Notes: generated by a model from the sequence alone, not told the origin. DNA of 64,000 bases from Pectobacterium fontis (GCF_000803215.1 NZ_JSXC01000040.1:1-64000), one strand, 5' to 3'; positions 1 through 11,826 are shown, counted from the first letter of the stretch. Numbers and translations: made by a program.

Positions 1-134
<134 letters not shown>

Positions 135-137
135 CCA

Positions 138-440
138 CTATAATTTGAACTTCAAATCGCCAAACTGCTCATAAAACATCAGGCTGCTCTTTCCCTTCAG
201 GTATCCCATAAATCCCGAAACACTCATCTTCGGTGGGATTTCCAGAAGCATATGGATGTGATCCACACAGCATTCCGCTTCCAGAATATTCACGTTTTTC
301 CATTCGCACAGCTTTCTTAAAATGCTGCCAATCGCTTTGCGTTTTTCCCCGTAGAACACCTACCTTCGGTACTTCGGTGCAAAAACTATGTGATATTTAC
401 AGTTCCATCGGGTGTGCGCTAAGCTCTTTTCGTCCCTCAT
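138..440 (-). pseudogene. tnpA: IS200 transposase tnpA, nonsense-mutated and truncated
   Basis: Read from an ATG at 440, the frame starts MRDEKSLAHTRWNCKYHIVF, the N-terminus of the IS200 HUH/Y1 transposase, which moves single-stranded DNA. An in-frame TAG at 362-360 stands where family members have a glutamine codon after the KYRR motif. Beyond it the same frame continues through AECCVDHIHML, which holds the HUH metal ligands. The frame ends at GDLKFKL, just short of the region holding the catalytic tyrosine, because the IS3-family sequence begins there. The gene therefore has two independent lesions and should be inactive. Family length is about 150 residues; about 100 codons remain. Confidence 0.85.
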
Positions 441-583
441 TGGGACCCCCTTTTGATTTCTTGTTGAACGTTTGCAGTTGCCAGACCGCAAACTGTTTTA
501 ACAAATCAAAAGGGGTTTTTGTAACTGGCCCAAAGCTGAAAGCTTTACTGAACCCCCAGCCTAGCTGGGAGTTTTCTGGGCAC
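147..583 (-). mobile_element. IS200 remnant (IS200/IS605 family)
   Basis: The remnant consists of the decayed tnpA, its structured leader, and the outer palindromic end (CCCAGCCTAGCTGGG at 554-568) with the TTTTCTGGGCAC motif near 583. It abuts the leuU terminator on one side. The opposite end is missing where the IS3-family element begins. The boundaries are approximate because I could not align it to an intact copy. Confidence 0.65.
447..515 (-). promoter_or_regulatory. IS200 tnpA leader hairpin that covers the ribosome binding site
   Basis: Two long arms, 447-475 and 488-515, are nearly perfect complements. On the minus strand the G-rich run just upstream of the tnpA ATG (446-450) lies at the base of the stem. 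IS200 mRNA is known to hide its ribosome binding site in such a leader hairpin. Here it is a relic, because the gene it controlled is dead. Confidence 0.6.
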
Positions 584-612
584 AAAAAAATAGACGTCAG
601 TTGACGTCTATT
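583..612 (-). terminator. Rho-independent terminator after leuU
   Basis: The arms 589-599 and 602-612 form a perfect palindrome around AGACGTCA. On the minus strand it is followed by a run of seven T (583-589). It lies 11 bases past the 3' end of tRNA leuU. Confidence 0.8.
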
Positions 613-622
613 AATTTTATGT

Positions 623-709
623 TGGTACCGAGGACGGGACTTGAACCCGTAAGCCCAATCGGGCACTACCACCTCAAGGTAGCGTGTCTACCAATTCCAC
701 CACCACGGC
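623..709 (-). tRNA. leuU: tRNA-Leu (anticodon GAG)
   Basis: The 87-base gene folds as a class II tRNA with a long variable arm. The anticodon loop reads CTTGAGG, so the anticodon is GAG, decoding CUC and CUU. The T loop GGTTCAAGTC and an encoded CCA end are present. It follows secG, as leuU does in E. coli, and ends at its own terminator. Confidence 0.95.
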
Positions 710-733
710 ATCACAATTACTGCTTTAAAACAC

Positions 734-1066
734 TTACTTCGGAATGTCACTCGCTGGCGCTGAAGGCGCAGCAGGCGTTGTTGTCTGCTCTGCTTTTTCT
801 GGCTGGTTCAGGTTATCCCATGTACCGCCTTTTTTCTGCAACGAACTTAAGTTGCCCAGAATAAGACTGATAATGAAGAACAAGGTCGCCAGTATCGCCG
901 TCATGCGGGTCATGAAATTACCAGAGCCGCTCGAACCGAACAAAGTGGCAGAAGCACCTGCTCCGAACGAGGCTCCCATATCAGCACCTTTACCCTGTTG
1001 AAGCATGATCAAGGCAACCAGCCCGATCGATATCAACAGGAAAATCACTAATAGAGCTTCGTACAT
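734..1066 (-). CDS. secG: Protein translocase subunit SecG
   Basis: SecG is the small third subunit of the SecYEG inner-membrane channel and aids export of unfolded proteins. The 110-residue product has two hydrophobic segments, at about residues 3-22 and 52-72. They are separated by a glycine/serine-rich loop that includes MLQQGKGADMGASFGAG, the most conserved part of the family. The length equals that of E. coli SecG. The hydrophilic C-terminal tail is variable, as usual. The gene lies between glmM and leuU, its usual position. The roughly 250-base gap upstream to glmM holds no other gene I can see and presumably holds the secG promoter. Confidence 0.96.
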   Translation of the reverse strand: MYEALLVIFLLISIGLVALIMLQQGKGADMGASFGAGASATLFGSSGSGNFMTRMTAILATLFFIISLILGNLSSLQKKGGTWDNLNQPEKAEQTTTPAAPSAPASDIPK

Positions 1067-1317
1067 AGTTGTACCCGTTAACCGTTTTCCCCATAAATCA
1101 TGGGAATGCTATATTCTGGCGGCAAACCGCGTGTCATTCCGCTAAATTAGATGTCTGATACATCCCTTATCAAGCGGGTCTGAATACTAACCAAAGGATG
1201 TAGCGTACGCAAGGGTAATTTGGTCACCATAGATTGATTGCAGAAAAAAACAGCGGCTTTCTACATCAGGAGCCTATCGAAAGCCTTATCTACCAGAAAG
1301 CTGAATCAAAAAAGCTC

Positions 1318-2655
1318 TCAGCCGACAGCTTTCACTGCATCGGCAATACGATTCGCCAACGCGATCACCGTTTCTTCATGTTCACCTTCGACCATCACAC
1401 GGATGAGTGGCTCTGTACCGGATTTACGCAGCAATACGCGTCCACGTCCGGCCAACTCTTTTTCCACTTCTTGCGTAATCTGCTGCACATTCTTATCTTC
1501 CAGTGGATCATTTTCCCCTGCAAACCGTACATTCACCAGAATCTGTGGAAACAGCTTCATGCCGCTGCATAAATCATGCAGGCTCATATGGTTTTTTACT
1601 ATTGCAGTAAGGACTTGCAAACCAGCAATAACTCCATCGCCCGTTGTGGTTTTATCCAGCAGGATCACATGGCCGGAGTTTTCTGCACCAATGCGCCACC
1701 CTTTTGCCTGCATCATTTCTAACACATAGCGATCGCCCACCTTGGCACGAGCAAACGGAATACCCAGTTGCTTTAACGCTACCTCAAGTCCCATGTTGCT
1801 CATCAGGGTGCCCACCGCGCCACCGCGCAGTTGCCCCTGGCGTAAACCTTCACGGGCGATGATATACAGAATTTGATCGCCATCGACCTTGTTGCCCAAG
1901 TGGTCGACCATGATGAGTCGATCACCATCGCCGTCAAATGCTAACCCAACGTCTGCTTTTTCAGCCAGCACGCGTGCCTGTAGCTGCCTGACATCCGTCG
2001 CACCGCATTCTTCATTGATATTCATGCCATCCGGTTCACAGCCAATTGCAATGACTTTAGCACCAAGCTCACGCAAGACGCTGGGAGCGATATGATAGGT
2101 GGCACCATTGGCACAATCGACGACAATTTTTAAGCCATTCAGGCTCAGTTCGCTCGGGAACGTTCCCTTACAAAATTCGATGTAGCGCCCTGCGGCATCA
2201 ACAATGCGGCTGGCCTTCCCTAACTCAGCAGACTCAACACACGTCAGCGGTTTTTCCAGTTCAGCTTCTATCGCTTCTTCTACGTCATCTGGCAGTTTGG
2301 TTCCATCAATCGAGAAGAACTTAATACCGTTGTCGTAATACGGGTTGTGAGAAGCAGAAATAACAATCCCCGCTTCTGCGCGGAACGTGCGGGTCAGATA
2401 AGCAACCGCAGGCGTAGGCATCGGTCCGGTAAAAGAAGCCGATAAACCCGCAGCGGCAAGCCCGGCTTCCAGCGCGGATTCCAACATGTAGCCAGAAATA
2501 CGGGTATCTTTGCCGATAATAATTTTGCGAGAACCATGGCGCGCGAGCACTTTCCCTGCGGCCCAGCCCAGTTTAAGCACAAAATCAGGTGTAATTGGCG
2601 TATCGCCAACCTTGCCGCGTACGCCATCGGTGCCAAAATATTTGCGGTTACTCAT
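1318..2655 (-). CDS. glmM: Phosphoglucosamine mutase GlmM
   Basis: GlmM interconverts glucosamine-6-phosphate and glucosamine-1-phosphate, the step leading to UDP-GlcNAc for peptidoglycan and lipopolysaccharide. The 445-residue product has the family blocks in order: N-terminal [10 protein letters not shown], the phosphoserine loop SASHNP near residue 102, the magnesium loop DGDGDR near residue 243, and the C-terminal phosphate-binding [12 protein letters not shown]. The length matches E. coli. The start lies 8 bases past the folP stop, so folP and glmM are almost certainly cotranscribed. Confidence 0.97.
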   Translation of the reverse strand: MSNRKYFGTDGVRGKVGDTPITPDFVLKLGWAAGKVLARHGSRKIIIGKDTRISGYMLESALEAGLAAAGLSASFTGPMPTPAVAYLTRTFRAEAGIVISASHNPYYDNGIKFFSIDGTKLPDDVEEAIEAELEKPLTCVESAELGKASRIVDAAGRYIEFCKGTFPSELSLNGLKIVVDCANGATYHIAPSVLRELGAKVIAIGCEPDGMNINEECGATDVRQLQARVLAEKADVGLAFDGDGDRLIMVDHLGNKVDGDQILYIIAREGLRQGQLRGGAVGTLMSNMGLEVALKQLGIPFARAKVGDRYVLEMMQAKGWRIGAENSGHVILLDKTTTGDGVIAGLQVLTAIVKNHMSLHDLCSGMKLFPQILVNVRFAGENDPLEDKNVQQITQEVEKELAGRGRVLLRKSGTEPLIRVMVEGEHEETVIALANRIADAVKAVG

Positions 2656-2663
2656 CTCGTTTT

Positions 2664-3497
2664 TTATTCCTTCGCAGAAAGGGTAGCTTCAACGATGCGC
2701 ATAGCATCAGCCGTCTCTTTAACATCGTGAACGCGAATAATCTGTGCGCCCTGCATGGCCGCGATCACGGCACAAGCAATGCTACCGTGAACACGCTGCG
2801 CAGGCGGAACATTGAGGAGTTGACCAATCATCGATTTCCTCGACATCCCCACCAGAAGAGGCAGTTCAAAGCGATGTAACTCGCTCAGGCGAGCCAACAG
2901 CGCATAATTATGGGCAAGATTCTTACCGAATCCGAACCCAGGATCCAGTAATAGCTTATTTTTCGGAATATTAGCATTCACACAGCGGTCGATCTGCTGT
3001 TGCAGGAAATTGCCGATATCCTGCATCAGGTCATTATAATGCGGTTTGTGTTGCATGGTTCTCGGCATACCTTGCATGTGCATCAGACACACGGGCAAAC
3101 CGGTTGCCGCCGCAGCCTCTAGTGCGCCCGGCTCTTGCAACGCGCGAATATCATTAATCAGATGCGCGCCTGCCTGTGCTGACGCCGTCATCACTTCTGG
3201 CTTTGAGGTATCGACTGAGATCCAGACGTCAAAACGGCTGGCAATCGCTTCAACAATGGGTAGTACACGTCCCAGCTCTTCTTCCGTACTCACTTCATCC
3301 GCACCAGGGCGCGTTGATTCACCGCCAATATCGATCAGAGCCGCACCAGCGTTAATCATCTCCTGAACGTGCAGTAATGCAGCATCGAGCTTGTTGTGTT
3401 TTCCACCATCGGAAAAAGAGTCCGGCGTGACATTAAGAATGCCCATGATACGTGGGCAGGAAAGATCCAGCGTTGAGTCTCTGGCAATCAGTTGCAT
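2664..3497 (-). CDS. folP: Dihydropteroate synthase FolP
   Basis: FolP condenses p-aminobenzoate with dihydropterin pyrophosphate to form dihydropteroate in folate synthesis and is the sulfonamide target. The 277-residue TIM barrel shows [13 protein letters not shown] near residue 20 and [11 protein letters not shown] near residue 57, the two pterin/sulfonamide loops, and a conserved GFGFGK further on. It follows ftsH but is separated from it by a terminator, so much of its expression may come from its own promoter or from readthrough. No resistance-type insertion is visible in the sulfonamide loops. Confidence 0.97.
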   Translation of the reverse strand: MQLIARDSTLDLSCPRIMGILNVTPDSFSDGGKHNKLDAALLHVQEMINAGAALIDIGGESTRPGADEVSTEEELGRVLPIVEAIASRFDVWISVDTSKPEVMTASAQAGAHLINDIRALQEPGALEAAAATGLPVCLMHMQGMPRTMQHKPHYNDLMQDIGNFLQQQIDRCVNANIPKNKLLLDPGFGFGKNLAHNYALLARLSELHRFELPLLVGMSRKSMIGQLLNVPPAQRVHGSIACAVIAAMQGAQIIRVHDVKETADAMRIVEATLSAKE

Positions 3498-3553
3498 AAT
3501 TTACGTCCGTATTCTGGTGTAAGTAGCGTGAAATAGGATTCGAAGACTTACCA

Positions 3554-3583
3554 GTAAAAAACCCCAGCCTAAGCTGGGGTTTC
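3554..3583 (-). terminator. Terminator between ftsH and folP
   Basis: The hairpin ACCCCAGC...GCTGGGGT at 3561-3580 is followed on the minus strand by a T run. It would end ftsH transcripts, at least partly, before folP. Confidence 0.7.
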
Positions 3584-3611
3584 AATAGTCAAAAGACAAA
3601 TCACAAGCGAA

Positions 3612-5564
3612 TTATTTGTCGTCTGCGTTCTCAGACAGAGAATTGCCTGAATTGGCATTGTTCTGCTCAGAACCGCCCTGCTGAGAAGCTGGGATATCAT
3701 CAACAGGCACCGATGCTTTCAGCGAATTGCCATTGCCTGAACCTGGCTCCTCCCAACCCGCAGGAGGACGAACGTCTCGGCGAGCCATCAAGTCACTGAC
3801 CTGTGGCGCATCAATGGTTTCATACTTCATCAGCGCATCTTTCATCGCATGAAGAATGTCCATATTATCCATCAACATACGGCGAGCACGTTCATAATTC
3901 GTATCGATAAGACGTTTAACTTCCTGATCGATAATGCGCGCAGTATCATCCGACATATGCTTGGCTTTTGCGACGGAACGACCGAGGAATACTTCGCCCT
4001 CTTCTTCCGCATACAACAATGGCCCTAACTTATCTGAGAACCCCCACTGCGTCACCATGTTACGTGCAACGCTGGTTGCTACTTTTATATCCTGAGAAGC
4101 CCCGGTAGAAACATAGTCAGGACCGTAGATAATTTCTTCAGCAAGACGTCCACCATAAGCCACAGAGATACGACTTTCCAGCTTCTGACGACTTGCGCTG
4201 ATTTCATCCCCTTCGGGCAAGAAGAAAGCCACACCCAAAGCGCGCCCGCGCGGAATAATGGTAACTTTATGTACCGGGTCATACCCTGGGACAAGTGAAC
4301 CGACAATCGCGTGACCAGCTTCGTGATATGCCGTCGATTCTTTTTGAGCTTCCGTCATAACCATGGAACGGCGCTCTGCGCCCATCATGATTTTGTCTTT
4401 GGCTTTTTCGAACTCGACCATCGAAACAACACGCTTGTTACCACGCGCAGAGAACAATGCGGCTTCGTTAACCAGGTTAGCCAAATCCGCACCAGAGAAA
4501 CCTGGCGTACCACGAGCGATAACAGACGCATCGATATCAGGAGACAGCGGCACGCGACGCATATGCACTTTCAGAATCTGTTCACGACCGCGCACATCCG
4601 GCAGACCAACCACAACCTGACGGTCAAAACGACCAGGACGGAGCAACGCGGGGTCAAGCACATCGGGGCGGTTAGTCGCCGCGATAACAATAATGCCCTC
4701 GTTACCTTCAAAGCCATCCATCTCAACCAGCATTTGGTTCAACGTTTGTTCACGTTCATCGTGACCCCCGCCTAAACCAGCGCCACGCTGACGGCCAACG
4801 GCGTCGATTTCATCGATAAAGATGATGCAAGGGGCGGCTTTCTTCGCCTGTTCGAACATGTCACGGACACGGGAAGCACCGACACCGACAAACATTTCAA
4901 CGAAGTCAGAACCGGAAATCGTAAAGAAAGGCACTTTCGCTTCACCGGCAATCGCTTTCGCCAGCAGCGTTTTACCCGTTCCCGGCGGGCCGACCATCAG
5001 AATGCCTTTCGGAATTTTACCGCCCAGTTTCTGGAAACGGCTGGGTTCGCGCAGGTAATCAACCAGTTCGCTCACCTCTTCCTTCGCTTCGTCGCAACCG
5101 GCTACATCAGCAAACGTCGTCTTGATCTGATCTTCAGTCAGCATACGCGCTTTGCTCTTGCCAAAGGACATGGCACCTTTACCGCCGCCGCCTTGCATTT
5201 GACGCATGAAGAAGATCCAGACGCCAATCAGCAACAGCATCGGGAACCAGGAAATAAAGATAGAAGCCAGCAAGCTCGGCTCTTCCGGTGGCTCACCAAC
5301 GACTTTCACATTCTTCGTTAGCAGGTTATCCAGTAGCTTAGGGTCATTGACAGGGATGTAAGTCGTGTATCTGTTGCTGTCTTTTTTGATAACACTGATC
5401 TCACGCCCGTTAATACGTGCTTCACGGACCTGATCCTGATTCACTTCAGTCAAGAAGGTTGAATAATCCACCCTACGGCCATTCGACTCGCTGGGCCCAA
5501 AGCTCTGGAAAACAGACATCAGCACAACTGCGATGACTAACCAGAGAATTAGGTTTTTCGCCAT
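3612..5564 (-). CDS. ftsH: ATP-dependent zinc metalloprotease FtsH
   Basis: FtsH is the membrane-anchored AAA protease that degrades LpxC, sigma-32 and misassembled membrane proteins. From the ATG at 5564 the product has 650 residues. It has a transmembrane segment at about 4-22, a periplasmic loop, and a second membrane segment near 97-117. These are followed by Walker A GPPGTGKT, Walker [12 protein letters not shown], the second region of homology ending RPGRFDR, and the zinc site HEAGH. A TTG three codons upstream (5573) could also start it, giving MSDMAKNL; I prefer the ATG, which gives the usual MAKNLILW. It follows rlmE by 56 bases. Confidence 0.96.
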   Translation of the reverse strand: MAKNLILWLVIAVVLMSVFQSFGPSESNGRRVDYSTFLTEVNQDQVREARINGREISVIKKDSNRYTTYIPVNDPKLLDNLLTKNVKVVGEPPEEPSLLASIFISWFPMLLLIGVWIFFMRQMQGGGGKGAMSFGKSKARMLTEDQIKTTFADVAGCDEAKEEVSELVDYLREPSRFQKLGGKIPKGILMVGPPGTGKTLLAKAIAGEAKVPFFTISGSDFVEMFVGVGASRVRDMFEQAKKAAPCIIFIDEIDAVGRQRGAGLGGGHDEREQTLNQMLVEMDGFEGNEGIIVIAATNRPDVLDPALLRPGRFDRQVVVGLPDVRGREQILKVHMRRVPLSPDIDASVIARGTPGFSGADLANLVNEAALFSARGNKRVVSMVEFEKAKDKIMMGAERRSMVMTEAQKESTAYHEAGHAIVGSLVPGYDPVHKVTIIPRGRALGVAFFLPEGDEISASRQKLESRISVAYGGRLAEEIIYGPDYVSTGASQDIKVATSVARNMVTQWGFSDKLGPLLYAEEEGEVFLGRSVAKAKHMSDDTARIIDQEVKRLIDTNYERARRMLMDNMDILHAMKDALMKYETIDAPQVSDLMARRDVRPPAGWEEPGSGNGNSLKASVPVDDIPASQQGGSEQNNANSGNSLSENADDK

Positions 5565-5620
5565 GTCACTCAAGGGATTAACCTCATATTACAACTGTGT
5601 TAAAAAACAGCGTTAGGGTA

Positions 5621-6250
5621 CTACAGTTTGCGCCCTGTCGCTACAATATACACTTCACGAGACCGGGCTCGTGAGGCGTCTGGTTTACGAATTTTCACTT
5701 TCGTAAACAGGGAGCGAATTTCCCGTAGGTATTCATCAAAACCTTCTCCCTGAAACACTTTCACCAGGAAACTTCCGCCTGGTGCTAATACATCCCGACA
5801 CATACCAAGAGCTAATTCAACCAGATACATTGACTTCGGAATATCAACGGCTGGAGTACCACTCATGTTAGGGGCCATGTCAGACATCACCACCTGAACT
5901 TTGCTATCACCAACTCTTTCGAGCAAGGCGTTGAGGACCAGTTCATCACGAAAGTCCCCTTGCAGGAAATCGACGCCAACAATCGGATCCATTGGTAAAA
6001 TATCACACGCGATAATTCGACCACTTCCACCAATTTGCGTGACCACATATTGTGACCAACCGCCAGGTGCCGCGCCTAAATCCACAACCGTCATACCCGG
6101 TTTAAACAGTTTGTCGCTCTGCTGTATTTCATCAAGTTTAAACCAAGCGCGTGAACGCAGCCCTTTTTTCTGAGCCTGTTGCACATATTTATCGCTAAAG
6201 TGTTCCTGCAACCAGCGACTGGAACTTGCAGAACGCTTTTTATTCGCCAT
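5621..6250 (-). CDS. rlmE: 23S rRNA 2'-O-methyltransferase RlmE (FtsJ)
   Basis: RlmE methylates the 2'-OH of U2552 in 23S rRNA at a late step of 50S assembly, using SAM. The 209-residue product carries the SAM motif [11 protein letters not shown] near residue 57. The K-D-K-E catalytic set is visible in [17 protein letters not shown] and REVYIVA. I chose the ATG at 6250 ([14 protein letters not shown]), which gives the E. coli length; a longer frame upstream adds 21 unlikely residues. It forms an operon with ftsH, a pairing tied to heat-shock control in E. coli. Confidence 0.96.
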   Translation of the reverse strand: MANKKRSASSSRWLQEHFSDKYVQQAQKKGLRSRAWFKLDEIQQSDKLFKPGMTVVDLGAAPGGWSQYVVTQIGGSGRIIACDILPMDPIVGVDFLQGDFRDELVLNALLERVGDSKVQVVMSDMAPNMSGTPAVDIPKSMYLVELALGMCRDVLAPGGSFLVKVFQGEGFDEYLREIRSLFTKVKIRKPDASRARSREVYIVATGRKL

Positions 6251-6393
6251 CGATTTTCCAACTATTCTCAGTAACACGCTCGTGGTGGGGAGAAACTTCT
6301 CACATATTACCAATCAGAACAGTCAAATTGGTTATAATCATGAGATGGCGGTAGAATGAACCGTTTTCAATCCCAACCTAAGTAAAAAAGACA

Positions 6394-6687
6394 ATGAACC
6401 TAAGTAATAAACAAAAACAACACCTGAAAGGCTTGGCACATCCGTTAAAACCGGTCGTCATGCTGGGCAATAACGGTCTCACCGAAGGTGTTCTGGCTGA
6501 GATCGAACAAGCATTGGCACATCACGAACTGATCAAGATAAAAGTCGCGACAGAAGATCGCGAAACCAAAGCCTTGATTGTTGAAGCGATTGTCCGTGAA
6601 ACAGGTGCCGCTAACGTGCAGGTTATCGGCCATACGTTGGTACTCTACCGCCCTGCTAAAGAACGTAAAATTGTGTTGCCACGATAA
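6394..6687 (+). CDS. yhbY: Ribosome assembly RNA-binding protein YhbY
   Basis: This 97-residue CRM-domain protein binds pre-50S particles and helps ribosome assembly. The N-terminal KQKQHLKGLAHPLKPVV and the GNNGLTEGV loop mark the CRM domain; LVLYRPAKERK closes it. It is transcribed away from rlmE, as in E. coli, with about 140 bases between the two starts. It ends at a clear terminator. Confidence 0.95.
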   Translation: MNLSNKQKQHLKGLAHPLKPVVMLGNNGLTEGVLAEIEQALAHHELIKIKVATEDRETKALIVEAIVRETGAANVQVIGHTLVLYRPAKERKIVLPR

Positions 6688-6745
6688 CACTTTTTATTTC
6701 AGGATACTCGGTTTTAACGGAAAGGTGCCACGCCTCTCTGTTAGA

Positions 6746-6771
6746 GAAAAGGCCGCAAGCGGCCTTTTTCC
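6746..6771 (+). terminator. Terminator after yhbY
   Basis: The hairpin AAAGGCCGC...GCGGCCTTTTT at about 6748-6769 has a T tract on the plus strand and an A-rich opposite side. It may also serve greA, which converges on it from the minus strand. Confidence 0.75.
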
Positions 6772-6815
6772 TTTCTTTACAATTTTTGCTGTTTTAATCA
6801 ACAATACGGCAAAAT

Positions 6816-7292
6816 TTATAGATATTCGACCTTCAGAATCTCATATTCCACGTCGCCACCCGGCGTACGAATGACAACGACGTCATCCTGCTCTTTGCCG
6901 ATCAGGCCACGGGCAATCGGGGAATTTACCGAGATCAGGTTCTGCTTAAAATCAGCCTCATCATCGCCAACAATCCGGTAGGTTTGCTCTTCTTCGTTAT
7001 CCAGATTCATCACTGTCACGGTGGCACCAAAAATAACCCGCCCGTTCGCCGTCATCTTGGTCACATCGATAACCTGTGCGTTAGACAGTTTGGCTTCAAT
7101 GTCTTGAATACGCCCTTCACAGAAGCCCTGCTGCTCGCGAGCGGCATGATATTCTGCATTTTCTTTCAGATCGCCATGCTCACGCGCTTCGGCAATCGCT
7201 GCAATAATTTCAGGGCGACGCACCGATTTCAGGTGGTCAAGCTCTTCGCGCAACTTTTCAGCGCCACGCAACGTCATCGGAAATTGTTTCAT
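6816..7292 (-). CDS. greA: Transcription elongation factor GreA
   Basis: GreA enters the RNA polymerase secondary channel and stimulates cleavage of backtracked RNA. The 158-residue product has the N-terminal coiled coil with the acidic tip [16 protein letters not shown] (the tip acidic residues fall near 41 and 44). A C-terminal globular domain ends [15 protein letters not shown] chose the ATG at 7292 ([14 protein letters not shown]), which gives the family length; a longer frame starts 12 codons earlier. It diverges from dacB as in E. coli. Confidence 0.97.
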   Translation of the reverse strand: MKQFPMTLRGAEKLREELDHLKSVRRPEIIAAIAEAREHGDLKENAEYHAAREQQGFCEGRIQDIEAKLSNAQVIDVTKMTANGRVIFGATVTVMNLDNEEEQTYRIVGDDEADFKQNLISVNSPIARGLIGKEQDDVVVIRTPGGDVEYEILKVEYL

Positions 7293-7560
7293 ATTATCTA
7301 TACCTCTAAAAAAGTCCGTAAGACTCAAATAATCGTCATCCTGACGCGCTAAAAATCAAAGGCAACGGAGTCTCTACAACGTATCAGTCCTCACAGGACA
7401 TAAAACAAAAGCAATCAGCCCCGGAACAAAATTTCCAGGTTAGCAGCGATTTTGCATTTTGATACGTATTTTACCCCAGAGTTCAATGAGGGTCATCGTT
7501 TACTTTAGACCTTGTTGCGCCGTAGTATGGCCACACGTTACCCCGTTCTTAGCTGAGATT

Positions 7561-8994
7561 ATGCGTTTTTCATCGATTGTTACCGGACTTGCCTGCGCTT
7601 TTGTTCTGCATGCCAATGCAGCTTCTGTTGAGGATTATCGTCAATATTTGCCAGACGGCGCCAATTTGGCGTTAGTGGTACAAAAAGTTGGCGCAACGAC
7701 ACCCAGTATGGCCTTCAATAGCCAGCAAATGGCGCTTCCCGCCAGTACGCAAAAGGTGATAACTGCATTAGCTGCACTACTGCAATTAGGCCCGGACTAT
7801 CGATTCATCACCACGATGGAAAGCCACGGCCCTGTCTCCAGCGGTGTTCTGAATGGTAACCTCATTGTACGGTTTAGTGGCGATCCGACACTTAAGCGCC
7901 AGCAAATACGCAATATGGTGCAGGAATTAAGAAAACGTGGAATACAGGAAATCGCGGGGGATGTGCTGATCGACACCTCGGTGTTCGCCAGTCATGACAA
8001 AGCACCAGGCTGGCCCTGGAACGACATGACGCAGTGTTTCAGTGCGCCGCCGGGCGCTGCGATTGTCGATCGCAACTGCTTCTCCGTTTCGCTCTACAGT
8101 GCACCTAAAGCGGGCGATAATGCGTTTATCCGCGTCGCCTCCTATTATCCAGTGCAAATGTTCAGCGAGGTTCGTACGCTGGCCAAAGGCTCCACCGATG
8201 CCCAATACTGCGAGCTAGATGTGGTTCCTGGGGAATTGAACCGCTTTACGCTTACGGGCTGCCTGACCCAGCGTACAGAACCGCTTCCGCTGGCGTTCGC
8301 GATTCAGGATGGCGCTAGCTATGCTGGGGCAATCGTCAAGGATGAGCTACAGCAGGCAAATATCCGCATTAAAGGTAGCCTTCGTCGTCAGGCTCAGCCG
8401 GGTGCGGCAGGAAGCGTATTGGCGCAAACACAGTCGGCACCGCTGCACGACTTGCTCACGATCATGCTGAAAAAATCGGACAACATGATTGCCGATACCG
8501 TTTTCCGTACTATTGGGCATGAGCGCTTTAGCGTACCGGGCACATGGCGCGCCGGTGCCGATGCCGTACGCCAAATCCTGCGTCAGAAGGCAGGCGTGGA
8601 TTTAGGAAACAGTATTGTTGTGGATGGCTCCGGTCTGTCACGGCACAACCTGATTTCACCAGAAACGATGATGCAGGTATTACAGTACATCGCGCAGCAC
8701 GATAATGAGTTGAATTACATCACGATGCTCCCGCTTTCCGGCTATGACGGCACGCTGCGTTATCGTGGCGGTCTGCATGAAGCTGGCGTTGATGGCAAGG
8801 TTTCGGCGAAAACAGGGGCGCTACAGGGCGTATACAATCTGGCGGGTTTTATTACCACCGCGAGCGGCCAACGTATGGCATTCGTTCAATTCCTGTCTGG
8901 CTATGCCGTGCCGCCTGAAGACCAGCGCGCACGCCGTGTTCCTCTGGTGAGATTTGAAAGTCGTCTCTACAAAGACATTTATCAGAGCAATTAA
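7561..8994 (+). CDS. dacB: D-alanyl-D-alanine carboxypeptidase/endopeptidase PBP4 (DacB)
   Basis: PBP4 trims and cuts peptide cross-links of peptidoglycan in the periplasm. From the ATG at 7561 the product has 477 residues, the length of E. coli DacB. It starts with a signal peptide (about residues 1-20, cut near HANA-AS). The penicillin-binding motifs are in order: STQK (SxxK, near residue 62), SDN (SxN, near 306) and KTG (near 417). The large insert between SxxK and SxN typical of the family is present. A terminator-like hairpin follows. Confidence 0.97.
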   Translation: MRFSSIVTGLACAFVLHANAASVEDYRQYLPDGANLALVVQKVGATTPSMAFNSQQMALPASTQKVITALAALLQLGPDYRFITTMESHGPVSSGVLNGNLIVRFSGDPTLKRQQIRNMVQELRKRGIQEIAGDVLIDTSVFASHDKAPGWPWNDMTQCFSAPPGAAIVDRNCFSVSLYSAPKAGDNAFIRVASYYPVQMFSEVRTLAKGSTDAQYCELDVVPGELNRFTLTGCLTQRTEPLPLAFAIQDGASYAGAIVKDELQQANIRIKGSLRRQAQPGAAGSVLAQTQSAPLHDLLTIMLKKSDNMIADTVFRTIGHERFSVPGTWRAGADAVRQILRQKAGVDLGNSIVVDGSGLSRHNLISPETMMQVLQYIAQHDNELNYITMLPLSGYDGTLRYRGGLHEAGVDGKVSAKTGALQGVYNLAGFITTASGQRMAFVQFLSGYAVPPEDQRARRVPLVRFESRLYKDIYQSN

Positions 8995-9003
8995 AATAAC
9001 AAC

Positions 9004-9032
9004 GCGGCCTTACCCTAAGGGGATAAGGCCGC
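9004..9032 (-). terminator. Hairpin between dacB and obgE
   Basis: The arms GCGGCCTTA (9004-9012) and TAAGGCCGC (9024-9032) are exact complements. Only the minus side is followed by a T-rich stretch, so it most likely ends obgE transcripts. It may also stop dacB. Confidence 0.6.
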
Positions 9033-9063
9033 GACAGGCGGAATTAACTAGCAGAGGAACACA

Positions 9064-10269
<1,206 letters not shown>

Positions 10270-10497
10270 CTACGTGTTTTAGGCTTGTTATTGGTTCTCT
10301 TCGGCGTAACTTTTTTGATTTTAAGGCATGTAGTGTATTTCTACTCACCATTAAAAAACTGACGCACCAGAACGCATTCCAGCAAAGGAGCAGAATTGTA
10401 CCTGCCTGCTCCAATAATTTCATCTGTATTAAAAATAAACAACGCACATCGAATGTCAAAAGGCGACCTTGCCCCATGGCAATACGCCTCTTTTTCG

Positions 10498-11460
10498 CTA
10501 TTTTTTCGCCATCAAGGACGGCACAGGGTCTTTCTTTCCAGGGAAGAAGCGATGCCCAATAGCCGAAAACATTGCACCAGCAACAACGACAAACGCGCCG
10601 GCATAGCCAACCCAGTTCAGCACTGGCGCAGCAAAGAAAGTCGGCCAGCCTAACACCAGTAGATCGGAAAAGAATAGCGTAAACAGCGGTGTTAACGTAA
10701 TAACCGCACTCACCTGTGATGCCTGCCAGCGAGCCATTGCCTCTGCCAGCGCGCCATACCCAATTAAGGTATTCGCACCGCAGAACAACAGGCAGATTAG
10801 TTGCCAGTTGTTCAGTTGGAAAATAGTCTCAAGCTTGGCAAAAGGCGTGATGAAGACGACACACAACACATACAGAAGAAACAGAATCTGCTGCGAGGTC
10901 AGCCGCCGCAATAAGACTTTCTGCGCCACACCGTAAGATACCCATACCGCCGAGGCACACACGCCCAGTAGCACGCCAAGCGTGTAATCTGTCAGTCGGG
11001 TGAAAATTTCAATCAGGCTGGTATTAAAGAATAGGATCAGGCCACAGATCAGCATCATCGCGCCAATGATCTGCGTGCCCCGCATCTTCTCCTTAAGAAT
11101 CAGTACGCTGGCGAACATCATCCCAACCGGAGAAAGTTGTCCGATAACCTGAGACGCCGTTGGGCTGAGATATTGTAGAGATGAGCTAAAGAAAACGAAA
11201 TTACCTAATAACCCAGCGGTTGCAATCAATAACAGCATCCACCAACGGCGATGCCGGAAAATCCGCATTGGCGGTAAATTCTTACGGTATGACAGAATGA
11301 TGCCGAGACCAATTGACGCGATAAAAAATCGATACCAAACAATCGTATAAGGTTCCATCACCACCAGAACCTGCTTCATGGCTATCGGCAACGCCCCCCA
11401 ACAAACCGCGGTGGTAAGCGCCAGACAAAGACCGATACCCGTCTGTTGTTTAGTATTCAT
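10498..11460 (-). CDS. yhbE: DMT-family inner-membrane transporter YhbE (EamA domains)
   Basis: The 320-residue product has about ten hydrophobic segments arranged as two EamA repeats, typical of drug/metabolite exporters of the inner membrane. The substrate is unknown. It sits between rpmA and obgE, the position of yhbE in E. coli, and the name rests on that plus family membership. A strong terminator separates it from rpmA, so it probably has its own promoter or depends on readthrough. The 260 bases between it and obgE hold no convincing gene. Confidence 0.88.
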   Translation of the reverse strand: MNTKQQTGIGLCLALTTAVCWGALPIAMKQVLVVMEPYTIVWYRFFIASIGLGIILSYRKNLPPMRIFRHRRWWMLLLIATAGLLGNFVFFSSSLQYLSPTASQVIGQLSPVGMMFASVLILKEKMRGTQIIGAMMLICGLILFFNTSLIEIFTRLTDYTLGVLLGVCASAVWVSYGVAQKVLLRRLTSQQILFLLYVLCVVFITPFAKLETIFQLNNWQLICLLFCGANTLIGYGALAEAMARWQASQVSAVITLTPLFTLFFSDLLVLGWPTFFAAPVLNWVGYAGAFVVVAGAMFSAIGHRFFPGKKDPVPSLMAKK

Positions 11461-11494
11461 ACTTATCCAGATAATTTACTCAGAATCAGAATGT

Positions 11495-11523
11495 AAAAAG
11501 CCCCGCAAAGAATTGCGGGGCTT
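11495..11523 (-). terminator. Terminator of the rplU-rpmA operon
   Basis: The hairpin AAGCCCCGCAA...TTGCGGGGCTT at 11498-11523 is followed by TTTTTAC on the minus strand, about 30 bases past the rpmA stop. Confidence 0.8.
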
Positions 11524-11549
11524 AAGTCCGTAAGACCTAACGCGAAAAA

Positions 11550-11807
11550 TTATTCAGCAACGATGCTGATGAATTTACGGTTTTTTGGGCCTTTAACTTC
11601 AAACTGAACTTTACCATCAGTCAAAGCAAACAGAGTATGGTCTTTCCCGCAGCCAACGTTAGTGCCTGCATGGAATTTAGTACCACGTTGACGAACGATG
11701 ATGTTGCCAGCCAGTACACTTTCGCCGCCAAAACGTTTTACGCCCAGACGTTGTGCGTTAGAGTCACGACCGTTACGGGTTGAACCGCCAGCTTTCTTGT
11801 GTGCCAT
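11550..11807 (-). CDS. rpmA: 50S ribosomal protein L27
   Basis: L27 lies near the peptidyl transferase centre of the 50S subunit. The 85-residue product starts [20 protein letters not shown], the characteristic N-terminus, and has the expected length. It lies 19 bases past rplU in the two-gene operon found across bacteria. Confidence 0.98.
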   Translation of the reverse strand: MAHKKAGGSTRNGRDSNAQRLGVKRFGGESVLAGNIIVRQRGTKFHAGTNVGCGKDHTLFALTDGKVQFEVKGPKNRKFISIVAE

Positions 11808-11826
11808 TTAATCCGCTCTCCTAATC

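Noticed and set aside
5565..5573. TTG start three codons upstream for ftsH
   Set aside because: The ATG at 5564 gives the standard N-terminus; the TTG remains possible and is noted in the entry.
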